This document shows positions 33,471 to 43,178 of a stretch of DNA of 64,000 bases, piece after piece; position 1 is the stretch's first letter; each line of letters begins with the position of its first letter. Under the pieces are notes generated by a model. That model saw nothing but the letters and a program-made list of their open reading frames with translations, was not told the DNA's origin and searched no databases. This stretch comes from Oligella sp050920755 (GTDB taxonomy: Bacteria > Pseudomonadota > Gammaproteobacteria > Burkholderiales > Burkholderiaceae_B): positions 2,294,001-2,358,000 of the forward strand of contig NZ_CP158480.1 in assembly GCF_050920755.1 (NCBI RefSeq), given 5' to 3'. The translations under genes were made by a program, and so were the position numbers.

Positions 33471-33899
33471 TTAAATATCAAGTTGTTTAGGTTGCTGAGC
33501 AGTATGTGGGTGCTCAGGACCTGCATACACCTTGAGTTTTTTGAACATGGCGTAGCCTAAAGGACCCTTAGGTAACATGCCTTTAACTGCTTTTTCTAAA
33601 GCGCGACCCGGGAAACGCTCCTGCAACTTGCGGAAGTTAGTCTCACGGATACCACCCGGATAACCGGTGTGATGGTAGTACTTCTTATCTTCGAACTTAG
33701 CACCGGTAACGACAACATCGGCTGCATTGATAATAACGATATAATCGCCTGTGTCAACGTGAGGGGTATACTCGGGCTTATGCTTACCGCGCAAACGGCG
33801 TGCAACTTCGCTGGCTACACGTCCTAAAACTTTGCCCTTTGCATCGATAACATACCAGTCACGTTTGACTTCATGGGGTTTTGCCACAAAAGTCTTCAT
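33471..33899 (-). CDS. rplM: 50S ribosomal protein L13
   Basis: 142 residues. MKTFVAKPHEVKRDWYVIDA at the start, VLGRVASEVARRLRGKHKP, and GMLPKGPLGYAMFKKLKVYAG are diagnostic. It is the first gene of the rplM-rpsI operon. The AT-rich 170 bp upstream (33900-34017) probably carries its promoter; GGATAAG precedes the ATG. Confidence 0.98.
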   Translation of the reverse strand: MKTFVAKPHEVKRDWYVIDAKGKVLGRVASEVARRLRGKHKPEYTPHVDTGDYIVIINAADVVVTGAKFEDKKYYHHTGYPGGIRETNFRKLQERFPGRALEKAVKGMLPKGPLGYAMFKKLKVYAGPEHPHTAQQPKQLDI

Positions 33900-34016
33900 G
33901 ATTTCTTATCCTTAAAAGTTAAAAAGCTCATGCTCGCCATGCCATTATTAAAAATTTGGCAGTACAAGCTGAGTAAGCGGATAATAATAACATAAATTAT
34001 TATCTTATAGAAATAA

Positions 34017-34053
34017 AAAACGCTAAAGGGAATAAAATCAACCCTTTAGCGTT
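34017..34053 (-). terminator. Terminator of the TRAP receptor gene
   Basis: On the minus strand AACGCTAAAGGG and CCCTTTAGCGTT form a 12-bp perfect stem followed by a T-run. It lies 23 bp beyond the stop codon. Confidence 0.9.
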
Positions 34054-34075
34054 GTTTTTATACAGAGTTTGCGCT

Positions 34076-35176
34076 TTAGCTTAAGCGGTTAATCGCATAA
34101 GCCAGGAAGCGTGTATAAGACGTCTCTAAGACATTAAACCATGGCGCTACAGAGTTACGATAGGCCATGTAGTCATCATGTAAGCGCTTAAACATCTCGT
34201 CTTTTTCAGAGTACTCTTTGTACAGCTCAGCCGTGGCTTTATAAGCCGCTTCCAAGATATCACGCGGGAACTCTCTGAGAATCGCACCCTCTGCAATCAG
34301 ATTACGTAGTGAAGTCGCGTTATTGAAATCGTAAATCGCCAACATATCGCTGGTCGCACGGAAAGAAGCTGTCTCTAATACCGCTTTGTACACTTCAGGT
34401 AGCTTCTCGTACTCGTCTTTATTGGTATAAAGAGAAACGGCCGGACCACCCTCCCAGAAACCCGGATAGTAGTAATAAGGAGCAACCTTAACAAAGCCCA
34501 ACTTCTCATCATCAAATGGGCCAACGAATTCAACCGCATCCAAGGTACCCTTTTCAAGGGCAGGGTATACGTCACCACCGGCTAACTGCTGAGGTACCAC
34601 ACCGATTTTGGATAAGACTTCACCCGCGAAACCGGCGGTACGCATCTTAACACCCTTAAGATCGTCTAAAGACTTAATCTCTTTACGGAACCAACCACCC
34701 ATCTGAGCACCGGTATTACCTAAAGGGAAGTTAACGACGTTAACCTCGGCAAACAGCTCACGTAAGAGCTTCATACCGTTACCCTCGATTAACCAGGAAG
34801 TCATCTGACGTGCAGTTAAACCGAATGGCACAGCGGTATCGAAACAGTAAGCAGGCTTTTTACCGAAGTAGTAATAACCACAAGTGTGACCGCACTGTAC
34901 AGTGCCGTTAGATACCGCGTCCAAAACTTCAAAAGCAGGCACAATTTCACCGGCCGGGAACACATCAATTTGGAACTTACCGTCCGTCATCTTGTTGACG
35001 TACTCGGAGAAGCGAGTCGCTGCGCCGTATAAAGCAGGCAAATTACGAGGGAAGCTCGTGGCCATACGCCAACGAACGGTTGGGCCGTCTTGAGCAATAA
35101 CAGGTGCCGTAACGGTGGCTGCACCGGCCGCTGCCACGCCTAAACCGGCCTTTTTCAGAAACGAACGTCTTTCCAT
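34076..35176 (-). CDS. TRAP transporter substrate-binding protein (DctP family)
   Basis: 366 residues. A Tat-type signal (RRSFLKKAG, then an Ala-rich stretch and cleavage near VIAQDG) sends it to the periplasm. RWRMATSFPRNLPALYGAA, the DctP domain, and GVKMRTAGFAGEVLSKIGV follow. It resembles the alpha-keto-acid/mannitol-binding branch with a Tat signal. No dctQ/dctM membrane subunits are adjacent, so it must work with a transporter encoded elsewhere. It has its own terminator and stands as a single gene. Confidence 0.88.
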   Translation of the reverse strand: MERRSFLKKAGLGVAAAGAATVTAPVIAQDGPTVRWRMATSFPRNLPALYGAATRFSEYVNKMTDGKFQIDVFPAGEIVPAFEVLDAVSNGTVQCGHTCGYYYFGKKPAYCFDTAVPFGLTARQMTSWLIEGNGMKLLRELFAEVNVVNFPLGNTGAQMGGWFRKEIKSLDDLKGVKMRTAGFAGEVLSKIGVVPQQLAGGDVYPALEKGTLDAVEFVGPFDDEKLGFVKVAPYYYYPGFWEGGPAVSLYTNKDEYEKLPEVYKAVLETASFRATSDMLAIYDFNNATSLRNLIAEGAILREFPRDILEAAYKATAELYKEYSEKDEMFKRLHDDYMAYRNSVAPWFNVLETSYTRFLAYAINRLS

Positions 35177-35263
35177 GAATAAGAACTCCTAATAAAATAT
35201 GCGAAAGATCCTAGCATAAATTCACTGATTTAACCCTAGCGGTTTTCCCTATTGATAGTCAAA

Positions 35264-36601
35264 TCAGGCACCGGCAACTGACATTTGCTCAATTAATACC
35301 GAGCCGATGGTTTTAGAACCGCGGGTAATTTGATCGGCACCGACCGCCTGTATTTGCTTAAACATATCCTTAAGGTTACCGGCAATGGTAATTTCCTGCA
35401 CCGGATATTGAATTTCACCATTATCCACCCAATAGCCGAAAGCACCGCGGGAATAATCACCGGTCACATAATTAACCCCATGACCAATCAATTCTGTAAC
35501 CAATAAACCACGGTGCATTTTCTTCAATAAAGCATCCAAACTATCGTCCGGCTGCGTTAAAGCGGATTGCAACATCAAATTATGCGAGCCGCCGGCATTA
35601 CCCGTGGTGCGCATGCCCAATTTGCGAGCACTATAAGTAGAAAGCAAATAACCCTGCAAGACACCGCCCCTGACTAAGTCGCGCTTAGCCGTGGCTACCC
35701 CCTCATTGTCAAAGGTGCTGCTACCCATCGCCCCCAAAATAAAGGGATCCTCATGAATAGTGATATGTGGGGGCATCAACTCAGTACCTAAGGAATCGAG
35801 CAGAAAACTGGTTTTACGATAAAGCGCTCCGCCGCTGATTGCGTGCGTTAAATGACCGATTAAACCGATTGCCAAAGGCGCATCATAAATCACCGGGTAG
35901 CGACCGGTAGGCAGCTTACGCGCATTTAGACGCATCACTGAGCGCTGTGCCGCGATCTCACCCACCTGCTGCGCTGACTGTAAACGCTCCGGATAACGAT
36001 CAGAGCTATACCAATAATCACGCTGCATACCGTCACCCTTGCCGGCAATGACGGAAGCGGAAATACCGTAACGACTGTACTGATAGCCACCCATAAAACC
36101 TGCGCTATTGCCCATCACAAAACGACCGCTACCGCTGTCAACCTGCGCTCCCTCACTGTTAGTGATTTTGTCGCTATAGGCTAAAGCCGCCTCTTCGGCC
36201 TGCAAAGCCAAATCCGTCGCGGCGCCGGGGTCAATATCCCATGGCTTATATAGCTGCAGATCGCTGAAATCCGTCGCCAAATCCTGCGGATCGGGTAGAC
36301 CTGCGGCCTCATCCTCTGCAGTATAACGAGCGATATTCCAAGCTGCTGCTACAGTATCGGCTAATGCCTTATCACTTAAATCCGATGTAGAGGCCGAACC
36401 GCGGGCCTTGCCACGGTAAACGGTTACCCCTAAGGAACGGTCACGGGTGCGCTCAATGGTCTCAACCTGACCCTGACGTACCCCCACCACTAAACCTGCC
36501 GACTCGGAAACCGATGCCGCCGCATCACTAGCGCCTAATTCCTTAGCCTTGGACAGGGCCTTTTGTACAATTAAATCAAAATCTGAACTGTTAACACTCA
36601 T
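35264..36601 (-). CDS. pmbA: Metalloprotease-related protein PmbA (TldE)
   Basis: 445 residues. The TldD/PmbA fold is recognised from LGVTVYRGKARGSASTSDLS near the front, YPVIYDAPLAIGLIGHL in the middle, and GNAGGSHNLMLQS, ELIGHGVNYVTGDYSRGAFGYWV toward the end. TldE lacks the zinc site of its partner TldD, with which it degrades unfolded or modified peptides. It diverges from darP, a pairing common in proteobacteria. Confidence 0.94.
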   Translation of the reverse strand: MSVNSSDFDLIVQKALSKAKELGASDAAASVSESAGLVVGVRQGQVETIERTRDRSLGVTVYRGKARGSASTSDLSDKALADTVAAAWNIARYTAEDEAAGLPDPQDLATDFSDLQLYKPWDIDPGAATDLALQAEEAALAYSDKITNSEGAQVDSGSGRFVMGNSAGFMGGYQYSRYGISASVIAGKGDGMQRDYWYSSDRYPERLQSAQQVGEIAAQRSVMRLNARKLPTGRYPVIYDAPLAIGLIGHLTHAISGGALYRKTSFLLDSLGTELMPPHITIHEDPFILGAMGSSTFDNEGVATAKRDLVRGGVLQGYLLSTYSARKLGMRTTGNAGGSHNLMLQSALTQPDDSLDALLKKMHRGLLVTELIGHGVNYVTGDYSRGAFGYWVDNGEIQYPVQEITIAGNLKDMFKQIQAVGADQITRGSKTIGSVLIEQMSVAGA

Positions 36602-36709
36602 TAAAAATCAAAAACCTTATAAATAGGATTTATGGTTTTTTGCCAATCAATTTAGCTCTCAGGCTATCATATACGACTGGCAAGTTTTTATAAACCTTTA
36701 AATATCTCT

Positions 36710-37258
36710 ATGTCGATAGAATCCGAGCACAGCAACGCCCCTGAAGTCGATGAAAATGGCTATGACGGCCCGAGCAAGTCACAGGTTAAACGTGAATTGC
36801 ACGCTATTGTCGATTTAACCAAGGAATTGATTAATCTCTCTGTGGATAGAATACGTCAATTACCAATCGAGGAGGAGATGACGCGCGCCCTCGAAGAGGC
36901 TAAAAGTTTTAAAAGTCACGGTGCCAAGCGTCGGCAGATTCATTATGCCGCCAAACTACTACGCACAGCCGATTTGGAGCGCATCAAAAAGCTTCTGGAT
37001 ACATGGAAGCATGGTTCCAAGGAGCAAAACGATCGCTTTCACCGCTTAGAATTGACCCGTGACCGCTTAATTGAAAGCGATGAGGAGGTGACCAAGCTTA
37101 TCGAGCAACACCCCGAGGTTGATATTCAAGCCTTACGTAGTTTGGTGCGCGCCGCCCGCAAGGAGCAAAGCAACAATGCCAAGCTTAATGAAGATCAGGC
37201 ACCACAGCGCAAGCAATACCGCGCTTTATTCCAACTTCTAAAGGACTTAATTGAGTAG
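36710..37258 (+). CDS. darP: Ribosome-associated protein DarP (YjgA, DUF615)
   Basis: 182 residues, highly charged and helical. GPSKSQVKRELHAIVDLTKEL, LPIEEEMTRALEEAKSFKSHGA and RRQIHYAAKLLR are family hallmarks. It aids late 50S subunit assembly. It diverges from pmbA with about 108 bp between the starts, and is followed after 49 bp by an esterase gene. Confidence 0.93.
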   Translation: MSIESEHSNAPEVDENGYDGPSKSQVKRELHAIVDLTKELINLSVDRIRQLPIEEEMTRALEEAKSFKSHGAKRRQIHYAAKLLRTADLERIKKLLDTWKHGSKEQNDRFHRLELTRDRLIESDEEVTKLIEQHPEVDIQALRSLVRAARKEQSNNAKLNEDQAPQRKQYRALFQLLKDLIE

Positions 37259-37307
37259 TTGTCAGCACAGACTCAACCGGATTAAAACAGATTAAGGAAG
37301 CATTTTC

Positions 37308-37991
37308 ATGAACCGAGAACTATTAAATTGTATTGAGTTAATTCATCCTAAAAAGGATGCAGAACCCACCCATAGCGTGATTTGGATGCACGGCTTAGGG
37401 GCCAATGCGCATGATTTTGTGCCGGTACCACCCTATTTCCGTTTGCCGGAGGCGTTAAATATTCGCTTTGTGTTTCCCAATGCGCCATCCATTCCCGTCA
37501 CCGTCAATAACGGCTATGTAATGCCTGCCTGGTATGATCTTTTAACCATGGATATCGGTGGTATTCGTGAGGATGAGGTAGGTATCCGTAAATCAATTGA
37601 GGATATTAATGCCTTGATTGAGCGTGAGATTGAGCGCGGCATTCCCTCTGAAAATATCTTTTTAGCGGGCTTTTCACAGGGCTCCGCCATGGCCTTATCA
37701 ACCGGTCTGCGCTACCCTAAAAAACTGGCCGGCATTATCGGTCTTTCGGGCTACTTACCACTTATTGAGCAAAGCGCTGAAGAGCGTCATGAGGCCAATC
37801 AAAATACACCTATCCTGATGGTACACGGCTCGCTTGATCCGGTTGTACAAATGGCACGCGGCGAGCAGAGTCGCGATCGTCTCCGCGAATGGGGTTATGA
37901 GGTCGAATGGCATGATTACCCAATGCAACACGAGGTATGTGCTGAAGAGATTCGTGATATCAACGACTTCTTAAGCGCCCACGCCAAATAA
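37308..37991 (+). CDS. Carboxylesterase/phospholipase (alpha/beta hydrolase)
   Basis: 227 residues. The nucleophile elbow is GFSQGSAMAL (Ser), the acid is in MVHGSLDPVVQ and the His in YPMQHEVCAEE, giving a complete triad. HSVIWMHGLGANAHDF is the oxyanion-hole segment. It belongs to the LysoPLA/carboxylesterase II group with broad short-chain ester activity. It is cytoplasmic by lack of a signal. An AAGGAAG ribosome binding site precedes the ATG. Confidence 0.92.
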   Translation: MNRELLNCIELIHPKKDAEPTHSVIWMHGLGANAHDFVPVPPYFRLPEALNIRFVFPNAPSIPVTVNNGYVMPAWYDLLTMDIGGIREDEVGIRKSIEDINALIEREIERGIPSENIFLAGFSQGSAMALSTGLRYPKKLAGIIGLSGYLPLIEQSAEERHEANQNTPILMVHGSLDPVVQMARGEQSRDRLREWGYEVEWHDYPMQHEVCAEEIRDINDFLSAHAK

Positions 37992-38007
37992 ACGCACGCC
38001 GCCTTTT

Positions 38008-38046
38008 AAATCAGCTGCTTATTATGATGAAATAAGCAGCTGATTA
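38008..38046. terminator. Bidirectional hairpin between convergent genes
   Basis: AATCAGCTGCTTATT and AATAAGCAGCTGATT are perfect complements around a six-base loop. It separates the plus-strand esterase from the minus-strand acetyltransferase gene. Confidence 0.75.
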
Positions 38047-38091
38047 ACCCGATAAGTCTCACAGCATACCCTGCACCGACTCACTCAGCGA

Positions 38092-40575
38092 TTACTCCTC
38101 GCTCTGCTTAAACGGCATCCAGACTCTACGCACACTATGATCATCCGGATCGGGGTCATTAATCATCCCCAAACCGGTCATTAAACTAAGCATCGGTTGG
38201 TTATTACTGAGAACAATGCCCTCAAGATACTCCAAGCCCTGCTGTCGGGCCAATTCGATCAGCTTAGACATCAAGGAATGACCTAAGCGACGGCGCTGCC
38301 AATCATCTGAAATAACCAAAGCATATTCGGCACCGACACCGTCATTATTACGCAGATAATGCGCTAAACCGATAATCACCTCTTGAGGTAAGCCACGATT
38401 AGCCGGATTAGGTACTTCCGTCGTCGCCACCAGAGCCAGCTCCTTGTCATAATCCACATAGGTGTAACGCGCCAACATCTTCGGCGTGAGCTCACTCATC
38501 ATTGACACAAAGCGCATATAACGTGAGCTATCGGATAAACTGCGAATAAAGTTTTGCAGGGCCTCGGCGTCTTCCGGGCGAATCGGTCGCAGCGTCCACG
38601 GTATGCCGTCTTTAAACACCTTGTGCTCAACAAAATGATGCGGATAAGGATGAATCGCTAAATGCTTATAGCGACTTTCCAACGTATTCGGCTGAGGCTC
38701 AGCGGTCAGGTTAATTGTGGCACTGTCAGCGATTAGATTACTTAAACCTAAAGCAATCGGATTAATTTCCATATTATCAATATCCGGATGCTCACTGACG
38801 ATCTCACTGACGATTTCAAGAAGCTTTTGCAACTTCACAAAATGGTGCTCTTCCGCATAAAAATGCAATTCCAAACGCCAAAAGCGACTACGCTCAATTA
38901 ACTGTGCCGCCAAAAAGGCGTTCAAGGGCGGCAAGTCCTGACCATGATCATGCTCCGAAATGCGTACCTCGTGCTTACCCTCGCCAAAATAAATCCAGGG
39001 GCCGAAAATAGCATCTCGCTTAACCGTGATACGGGCAAAAGGCGCTTCATCGTCAATCTCCTCACGATGAGCGTCCATCTCATCGCCCCACAGCATATCG
39101 ATGTTATAACTGCGGAAAATGGCACGTATCTCATCAAAACTCATTGCCGTGCGCCCCTCGGCACGCGCCCCATCAATCAGTGCCTGCACCGCTTCTTTAT
39201 CCGGTTCGGTATTAACCAATAAGGGAATACGCACTTGCTGCAACAGCTGTTGGTTATAGTGATAGGCATTAATGGTATTAAAACCGAAAAAAGCCGTTTC
39301 AGGGTTTCTAAACGCCGGCGTGCCCGCTTCATCCATAATCTGCCTTAATGGATGCATAATCTCTTCACCAAAGAGCGTGGTAAATATCGGTTTCGGTGCT
39401 TTAGGCGCATACTCCGCCAAGCCCCGTACAATTTCCTCCATATCGCTCGCTTCATCGGGTGCTAAAATCAGCATCACCGCATCAATAGCCGGATCGTCAA
39501 CCAGTATTTTTAACGCGGCCACCAAACTGCTACTGCTAAATGGCTTATAACTGATGACCGGATTAGTTGTAATCGAGCCGGGCCCCAAATGCACGGCCAA
39601 GGTATGCTGCGTATCCGGTGATAAATAGGCAAGTCGCGCCGACTCACCGGCTGCCCCCAATACATCCCAGAGTAACTGCGTCTGTGCCCGGCCATTTCCT
39701 AAAATAGCTAAGCGACCGCCCTTAGGCTTACGGATATGGTTAACCGTCTTCAGCGCCGAGAAAAGCTCCAAAATATAATTTGCACGCACGGCACCGGAAC
39801 GTCTAACGGCCGCATCAAACACGCTATCCTCACCTAAAAGCTCGGGATCCATACGACCGGCACGGAACACCACCACCGGTTTAACTGCCGCCGCTGCCCT
39901 TAAAGCACTAAGTAAAGCACGTCCCTCAATCAGTTTATCCAAATACAACACAATACTGCCGGTGTAGGTATCGCCCGCCAAGAACTCAATCATCTCGGGC
40001 AAACCGACACCGGACACCTCACCGGTGGAAACCGCAGTAGACACCCCGACCCCCGATTGGGCCGCCCAGTCCAAAACGGACATTAAAATCATCCGTGACT
40101 GTGACACCACGGCCACCTTACCTGCATGGACTAAAGGGATACGGCTGAAATTCAGACCCTGCATCGGCCGTTGCACCCCGAAACTGCGCGGCCCCAGCAA
40201 TAAACACTTATGCTCCTTGGCCCATGCCTTAATCTGAGGAGCTAAGCTCAATGCATCCGGGTCAATATCGGTATAAGGCAGGATAATTAAGGCTTTAGGC
40301 CGTCTTTTTGATAATAACTGTAAGGCTAATTCAATTTTTTTAGAGTTCAGGCAGATCAAAGCAAGATCGGGCGACTCCAGAATCTCATCCGGCGTTTCAG
40401 CCCTAGGGCAGGTGCCGTCACTCACAACTTCCTGCTGCGAAGCCATATCCCAACGATGCCATTCAACCTTGCGTCGTGAACGGCCGGCAATGTACTTAGA
40501 CAGGGGTAAGTCAATATCACTAATCACCAAAATGGAGCTAGGATCAAATAAAGAGGCTAGTCGGTGTTTATACAT
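38092..40575 (-). CDS. Protein lysine acetyltransferase Pat-like (ADP-forming acyl-CoA synthetase fused to GNAT)
   Basis: About 827 residues from ATG 40575 (MYKHRLASLFDPSSI); the frame is open 34 codons further. A CoA-binding Rossmann domain (ILVISD at the front), then succinyl-CoA ligase-like domains (VAVVSQSRMILMSVLDWAA, VVFRAGRMD), an ATP-grasp-like segment (VQALIDGARAEGRTA) and a C-terminal GNAT domain (ALVISDDWQRRRLGHSLMSKL). This is the layout of YfiQ/Pat, which acetylates and inactivates acetyl-CoA synthetase. It diverges from gltX. Confidence 0.85.
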   Translation of the reverse strand: MYKHRLASLFDPSSILVISDIDLPLSKYIAGRSRRKVEWHRWDMASQQEVVSDGTCPRAETPDEILESPDLALICLNSKKIELALQLLSKRRPKALIILPYTDIDPDALSLAPQIKAWAKEHKCLLLGPRSFGVQRPMQGLNFSRIPLVHAGKVAVVSQSRMILMSVLDWAAQSGVGVSTAVSTGEVSGVGLPEMIEFLAGDTYTGSIVLYLDKLIEGRALLSALRAAAAVKPVVVFRAGRMDPELLGEDSVFDAAVRRSGAVRANYILELFSALKTVNHIRKPKGGRLAILGNGRAQTQLLWDVLGAAGESARLAYLSPDTQHTLAVHLGPGSITTNPVISYKPFSSSSLVAALKILVDDPAIDAVMLILAPDEASDMEEIVRGLAEYAPKAPKPIFTTLFGEEIMHPLRQIMDEAGTPAFRNPETAFFGFNTINAYHYNQQLLQQVRIPLLVNTEPDKEAVQALIDGARAEGRTAMSFDEIRAIFRSYNIDMLWGDEMDAHREEIDDEAPFARITVKRDAIFGPWIYFGEGKHEVRISEHDHGQDLPPLNAFLAAQLIERSRFWRLELHFYAEEHHFVKLQKLLEIVSEIVSEHPDIDNMEINPIALGLSNLIADSATINLTAEPQPNTLESRYKHLAIHPYPHHFVEHKVFKDGIPWTLRPIRPEDAEALQNFIRSLSDSSRYMRFVSMMSELTPKMLARYTYVDYDKELALVATTEVPNPANRGLPQEVIIGLAHYLRNNDGVGAEYALVISDDWQRRRLGHSLMSKLIELARQQGLEYLEGIVLSNNQPMLSLMTGLGMINDPDPDDHSVRRVWMPFKQSEE

Positions 40576-40741
40576 AAGGATAATGTCAGGTAATTGGCGA
40601 CAACTGTGCAACTCGGGAGGGGCTAAGTTGCTTCTTAATGGTATGATAGTTCCTATTTTACAATGTAAAGCGTACAATTAAAACCAACATCACATCACGC
40701 TTAAGCGTGACGAAATTTTGCATTTAAACGTATTTAAAATC

Positions 40742-42145
40742 ATGACAACTGCTACCGTTAGAACTCGTTTTGCCCCCTCGCCAACCGGCTATTTACATTT
40801 AGGTGGTGCGCGTACCGCCCTATTCTCCTGGGCCTTTGCCCGTCACCATCAGGGTCAGTTTATTTTAAGAATTGAGGATACTGACTTAGAACGCTCCACT
40901 CCCGAAGCGGTGGAAGCCATTTTGCAAGGTATGCAGTGGTTGGACTTAGGCCACGATGAAGGTCCTTATTATCAAACTCAACACTTTGATCGCTACAAAG
41001 AGGTGATTCAGCAATTACTCGATGAGGGTAAGGCCTATTATTGCTACAGTTCACCCGAAGAGGTGGAAGCCATGCGTGAAGCCGCTCGCGCTAAGGGTTT
41101 AAAGCCCAAATACGACGGCACTTGGCGTCCCGAACCCGGCAAAACGCTCCCGGAAATTCCGGCCGACCGTAAGCCAGTGGTGCGTTTTAAAAACCCTCAA
41201 GAGGGCTTTGTCATGTGGGACGATATGGTCAAAGGCCCAATCACCATTGCCAATGCGGAACTGGATGATTTAATTATTGCCCGTCCTGACGGCAGCCCAA
41301 CCTACAACTTCTGCGTGGTGGTGGATGATTGGGATATGGGCATTACCCACGTCATCCGCGGCGATGATCACGTTAACAATACTCCGCGTCAGATTAATAT
41401 TCTGGAGGCTTTAGGTGCCGAAATTCCGGTTTATTGTCATGTGCCGATGATTTTAGGCCCGGACGGTCAAAAGCTTTCTAAGCGTCACGGGGCGGTTAGC
41501 GTGACGGAATATCACCGTGACGGTTATTTAGCTGAAGCAATGGTTAATTACTTAGCGCGCTTAGGTTGGAGCCATGGTGATGATGAAATTTTCAGTCGCG
41601 AACAGTTTATCGAATGGTTTAATACCGACAACCTTTCCAAAGCGGCTGCGCAATGGGATCCTAAAAAGCTGAACTGGCTCAATGCCCATTACATCAAAAA
41701 GCTCACGGATGAGGAGTTGGTTGAGGCGGTCTTACCGCGCATCGAAGCTCGCGGCGGTAAAACCGAGGGCTTTGATACGGCCGCCATTCTTAATTTATTT
41801 AAGGATCGGGCCGAGACTTTAGAGCAATTAGCCGATGCCGCCATGCTGTTCTTCGGCCCTTATAAAGCCGCTGATAAGGAGCTTCAAGCGCAAGTCTTAA
41901 CGCCTGAAGCATTGGATATCTTAGCTGACTTTAAAACACGCGCAGAAAAGCTGGACGACTGGTCCGTTGAGCAGCTCGCAGTCGCCATTAAAGAGACTTT
42001 GTCTGCCAAAGGAGTCAAAATGCCTGCTCTCGGTATCCCGATCCGTGTCGCTACCACCGGTCAAAAGCAAACGCCATCAGTTGATGCGGTCTTGGCACTA
42101 TTAGGTCGTGATGTTGTGTTAGAGCGTCTTAACAAGGTATTGTAG
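40742..42145 (+). CDS. gltX: Glutamyl-tRNA synthetase
   Basis: 467 residues from ATG 40742 (MTTATVRTRFAPSPTGYL). Class I motifs are FAPSPTGYLHLGGAR (HIGH) and LSKRHGAVSV (KMSKS). It contains IEDTDLERSTPEAVEA, and an anticodon-binding C-terminal helical domain. It lacks sign of being a GluQ-type truncated paralogue. Confidence 0.97.
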   Translation: MTTATVRTRFAPSPTGYLHLGGARTALFSWAFARHHQGQFILRIEDTDLERSTPEAVEAILQGMQWLDLGHDEGPYYQTQHFDRYKEVIQQLLDEGKAYYCYSSPEEVEAMREAARAKGLKPKYDGTWRPEPGKTLPEIPADRKPVVRFKNPQEGFVMWDDMVKGPITIANAELDDLIIARPDGSPTYNFCVVVDDWDMGITHVIRGDDHVNNTPRQINILEALGAEIPVYCHVPMILGPDGQKLSKRHGAVSVTEYHRDGYLAEAMVNYLARLGWSHGDDEIFSREQFIEWFNTDNLSKAAAQWDPKKLNWLNAHYIKKLTDEELVEAVLPRIEARGGKTEGFDTAAILNLFKDRAETLEQLADAAMLFFGPYKAADKELQAQVLTPEALDILADFKTRAEKLDDWSVEQLAVAIKETLSAKGVKMPALGIPIRVATTGQKQTPSVDAVLALLGRDVVLERLNKVL

Positions 42146-42235
42146 TAAACACGCTTTAAAAAACCAGTGATTTAAAGTTAAAAATACAGTAATCTTAAAT
42201 TAATTTAAGTACTTAAATTATCAAGGAGCGTTTCA

Positions 42236-43018
42236 ATGGCTATCAGCAAAAAAACCGCATCGAAAACAGCGGAAGTAGCGGCCGCTACGGATGAGGCAGA
42301 GACTAAATCAACTGTAGCTACTAAAACTACGGCAGCCAAAAAAGCCGTAAAAAAAACCACGGCTAAAAAAGCAACGACTCGAACAAGCGCTGCTAAAAAC
42401 ACCGGCGCACAATCAACGACGGCAAGAAAAACTGCCGCCAAGAAAAGCCCGGCAGCAGCCAAAAGCACTGCCACTGAGCTAAAAGCGGAAACGACTCCGG
42501 CTACCAGCACTGCTGCTACCACTGAAAAGCCCGCAACAAAGGCTGCACCCGCAAAGAAAGCAGCGACAAAATCCGCAGCTAAAGCAGCGGCTAAAACGGC
42601 TAGCAAATCTGCCGCCAAAACAGCTGCCAAGAGCACGGCCAAAAAAACACCCGCGGCAAAAAAAGCCCCTGCAGCCAAAAAAGTGAGCGCTACTAAAACC
42701 GCAAGCAAGTCAGTCACTCCCGTTGACAGCACAACGACGACTGAGGTAGCTTCTACGCCAACCGAAACCGCAACCGCTACTAAAACCACTGCGGCTAAGA
42801 AAACCGTTGCCAAGAAGTCCCCCGCTAAAAAGGCAGCCACCAAAAAAACGGCCTCTGCCGCTAAAAAAGTCGCTGTAAAAAAAGCGGTCGCAGATCAACC
42901 GGTAGCTAATCCGCCGACACCCGCCAAAAAAGTGATGACGCGTAAAGTCAGCGTACCGGATGATACCGTCAAGCCTAAATGGCCTTTCCCGGTAGGTAAA
43001 AGCAACAATAACGACTAA
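42236..43018 (+). CDS. Histone H1-like Lys/Ala-rich nucleoid protein
   Basis: 260 residues composed mostly of Lys, Ala and Thr, with repeated AAKK, KTAAK and KKAPAAKK words from residue 25 to 220. It ends in a different, conserved-looking tail (KKVMTRKVSVPDDTVKPKWP). Such proteins bind DNA non-specifically; Bordetella BpH1/BpH2 and Pseudomonas AlgP are examples, and their repeat number varies between strains. AAGGAGCG precedes the ATG. The antisense frame is an artefact of the repeats. It is followed by a terminator. Confidence 0.82.
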   Translation: MAISKKTASKTAEVAAATDEAETKSTVATKTTAAKKAVKKTTAKKATTRTSAAKNTGAQSTTARKTAAKKSPAAAKSTATELKAETTPATSTAATTEKPATKAAPAKKAATKSAAKAAAKTASKSAAKTAAKSTAKKTPAAKKAPAAKKVSATKTASKSVTPVDSTTTTEVASTPTETATATKTTAAKKTVAKKSPAKKAATKKTASAAKKVAVKKAVADQPVANPPTPAKKVMTRKVSVPDDTVKPKWPFPVGKSNNND

Positions 43019-43101
43019 TCGCTTGCTGCATTTACCAATTAAAAATTCCGGTGCCAATCGATCTGCTAAAATATTTGCTCATTGATTAAACCGGCTTTGC
43101 T

Positions 43102-43137
43102 TTATAGCCGACGACGCTGTCGGCTATTTTATTTTTA
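43102..43137 (+). terminator. Terminator of the histone H1-like gene
   Basis: ATAGCCGAC and GTCGGCTAT form a perfect stem with a GACGCT loop, followed by TTTATTTTT. Confidence 0.88.
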
Positions 43138-43178
43138 AGCGGTCGTTATAACCGTTATAGCCCTAAGAGACTTGATTT

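Noticed and set aside
38092..40575. Novelty of the acyl-CoA synthetase-GNAT fusion
   Set aside because: This is the known YfiQ/Pat architecture, not a new fusion.
40576..40677. Longer start of the Pat-like gene
   Set aside because: The extra residues do not resemble the CoA-binding domain and would extend toward the gltX promoter; ATG 40575 begins directly at the family N-terminus.
42205..42843. Long open frame antisense to the histone-like gene
   Set aside because: It is the mirror of Lys/Ala codon repeats and gives a Val/Ala/Leu-rich nonsense protein. The plus-strand gene has a good ribosome binding site and terminator.
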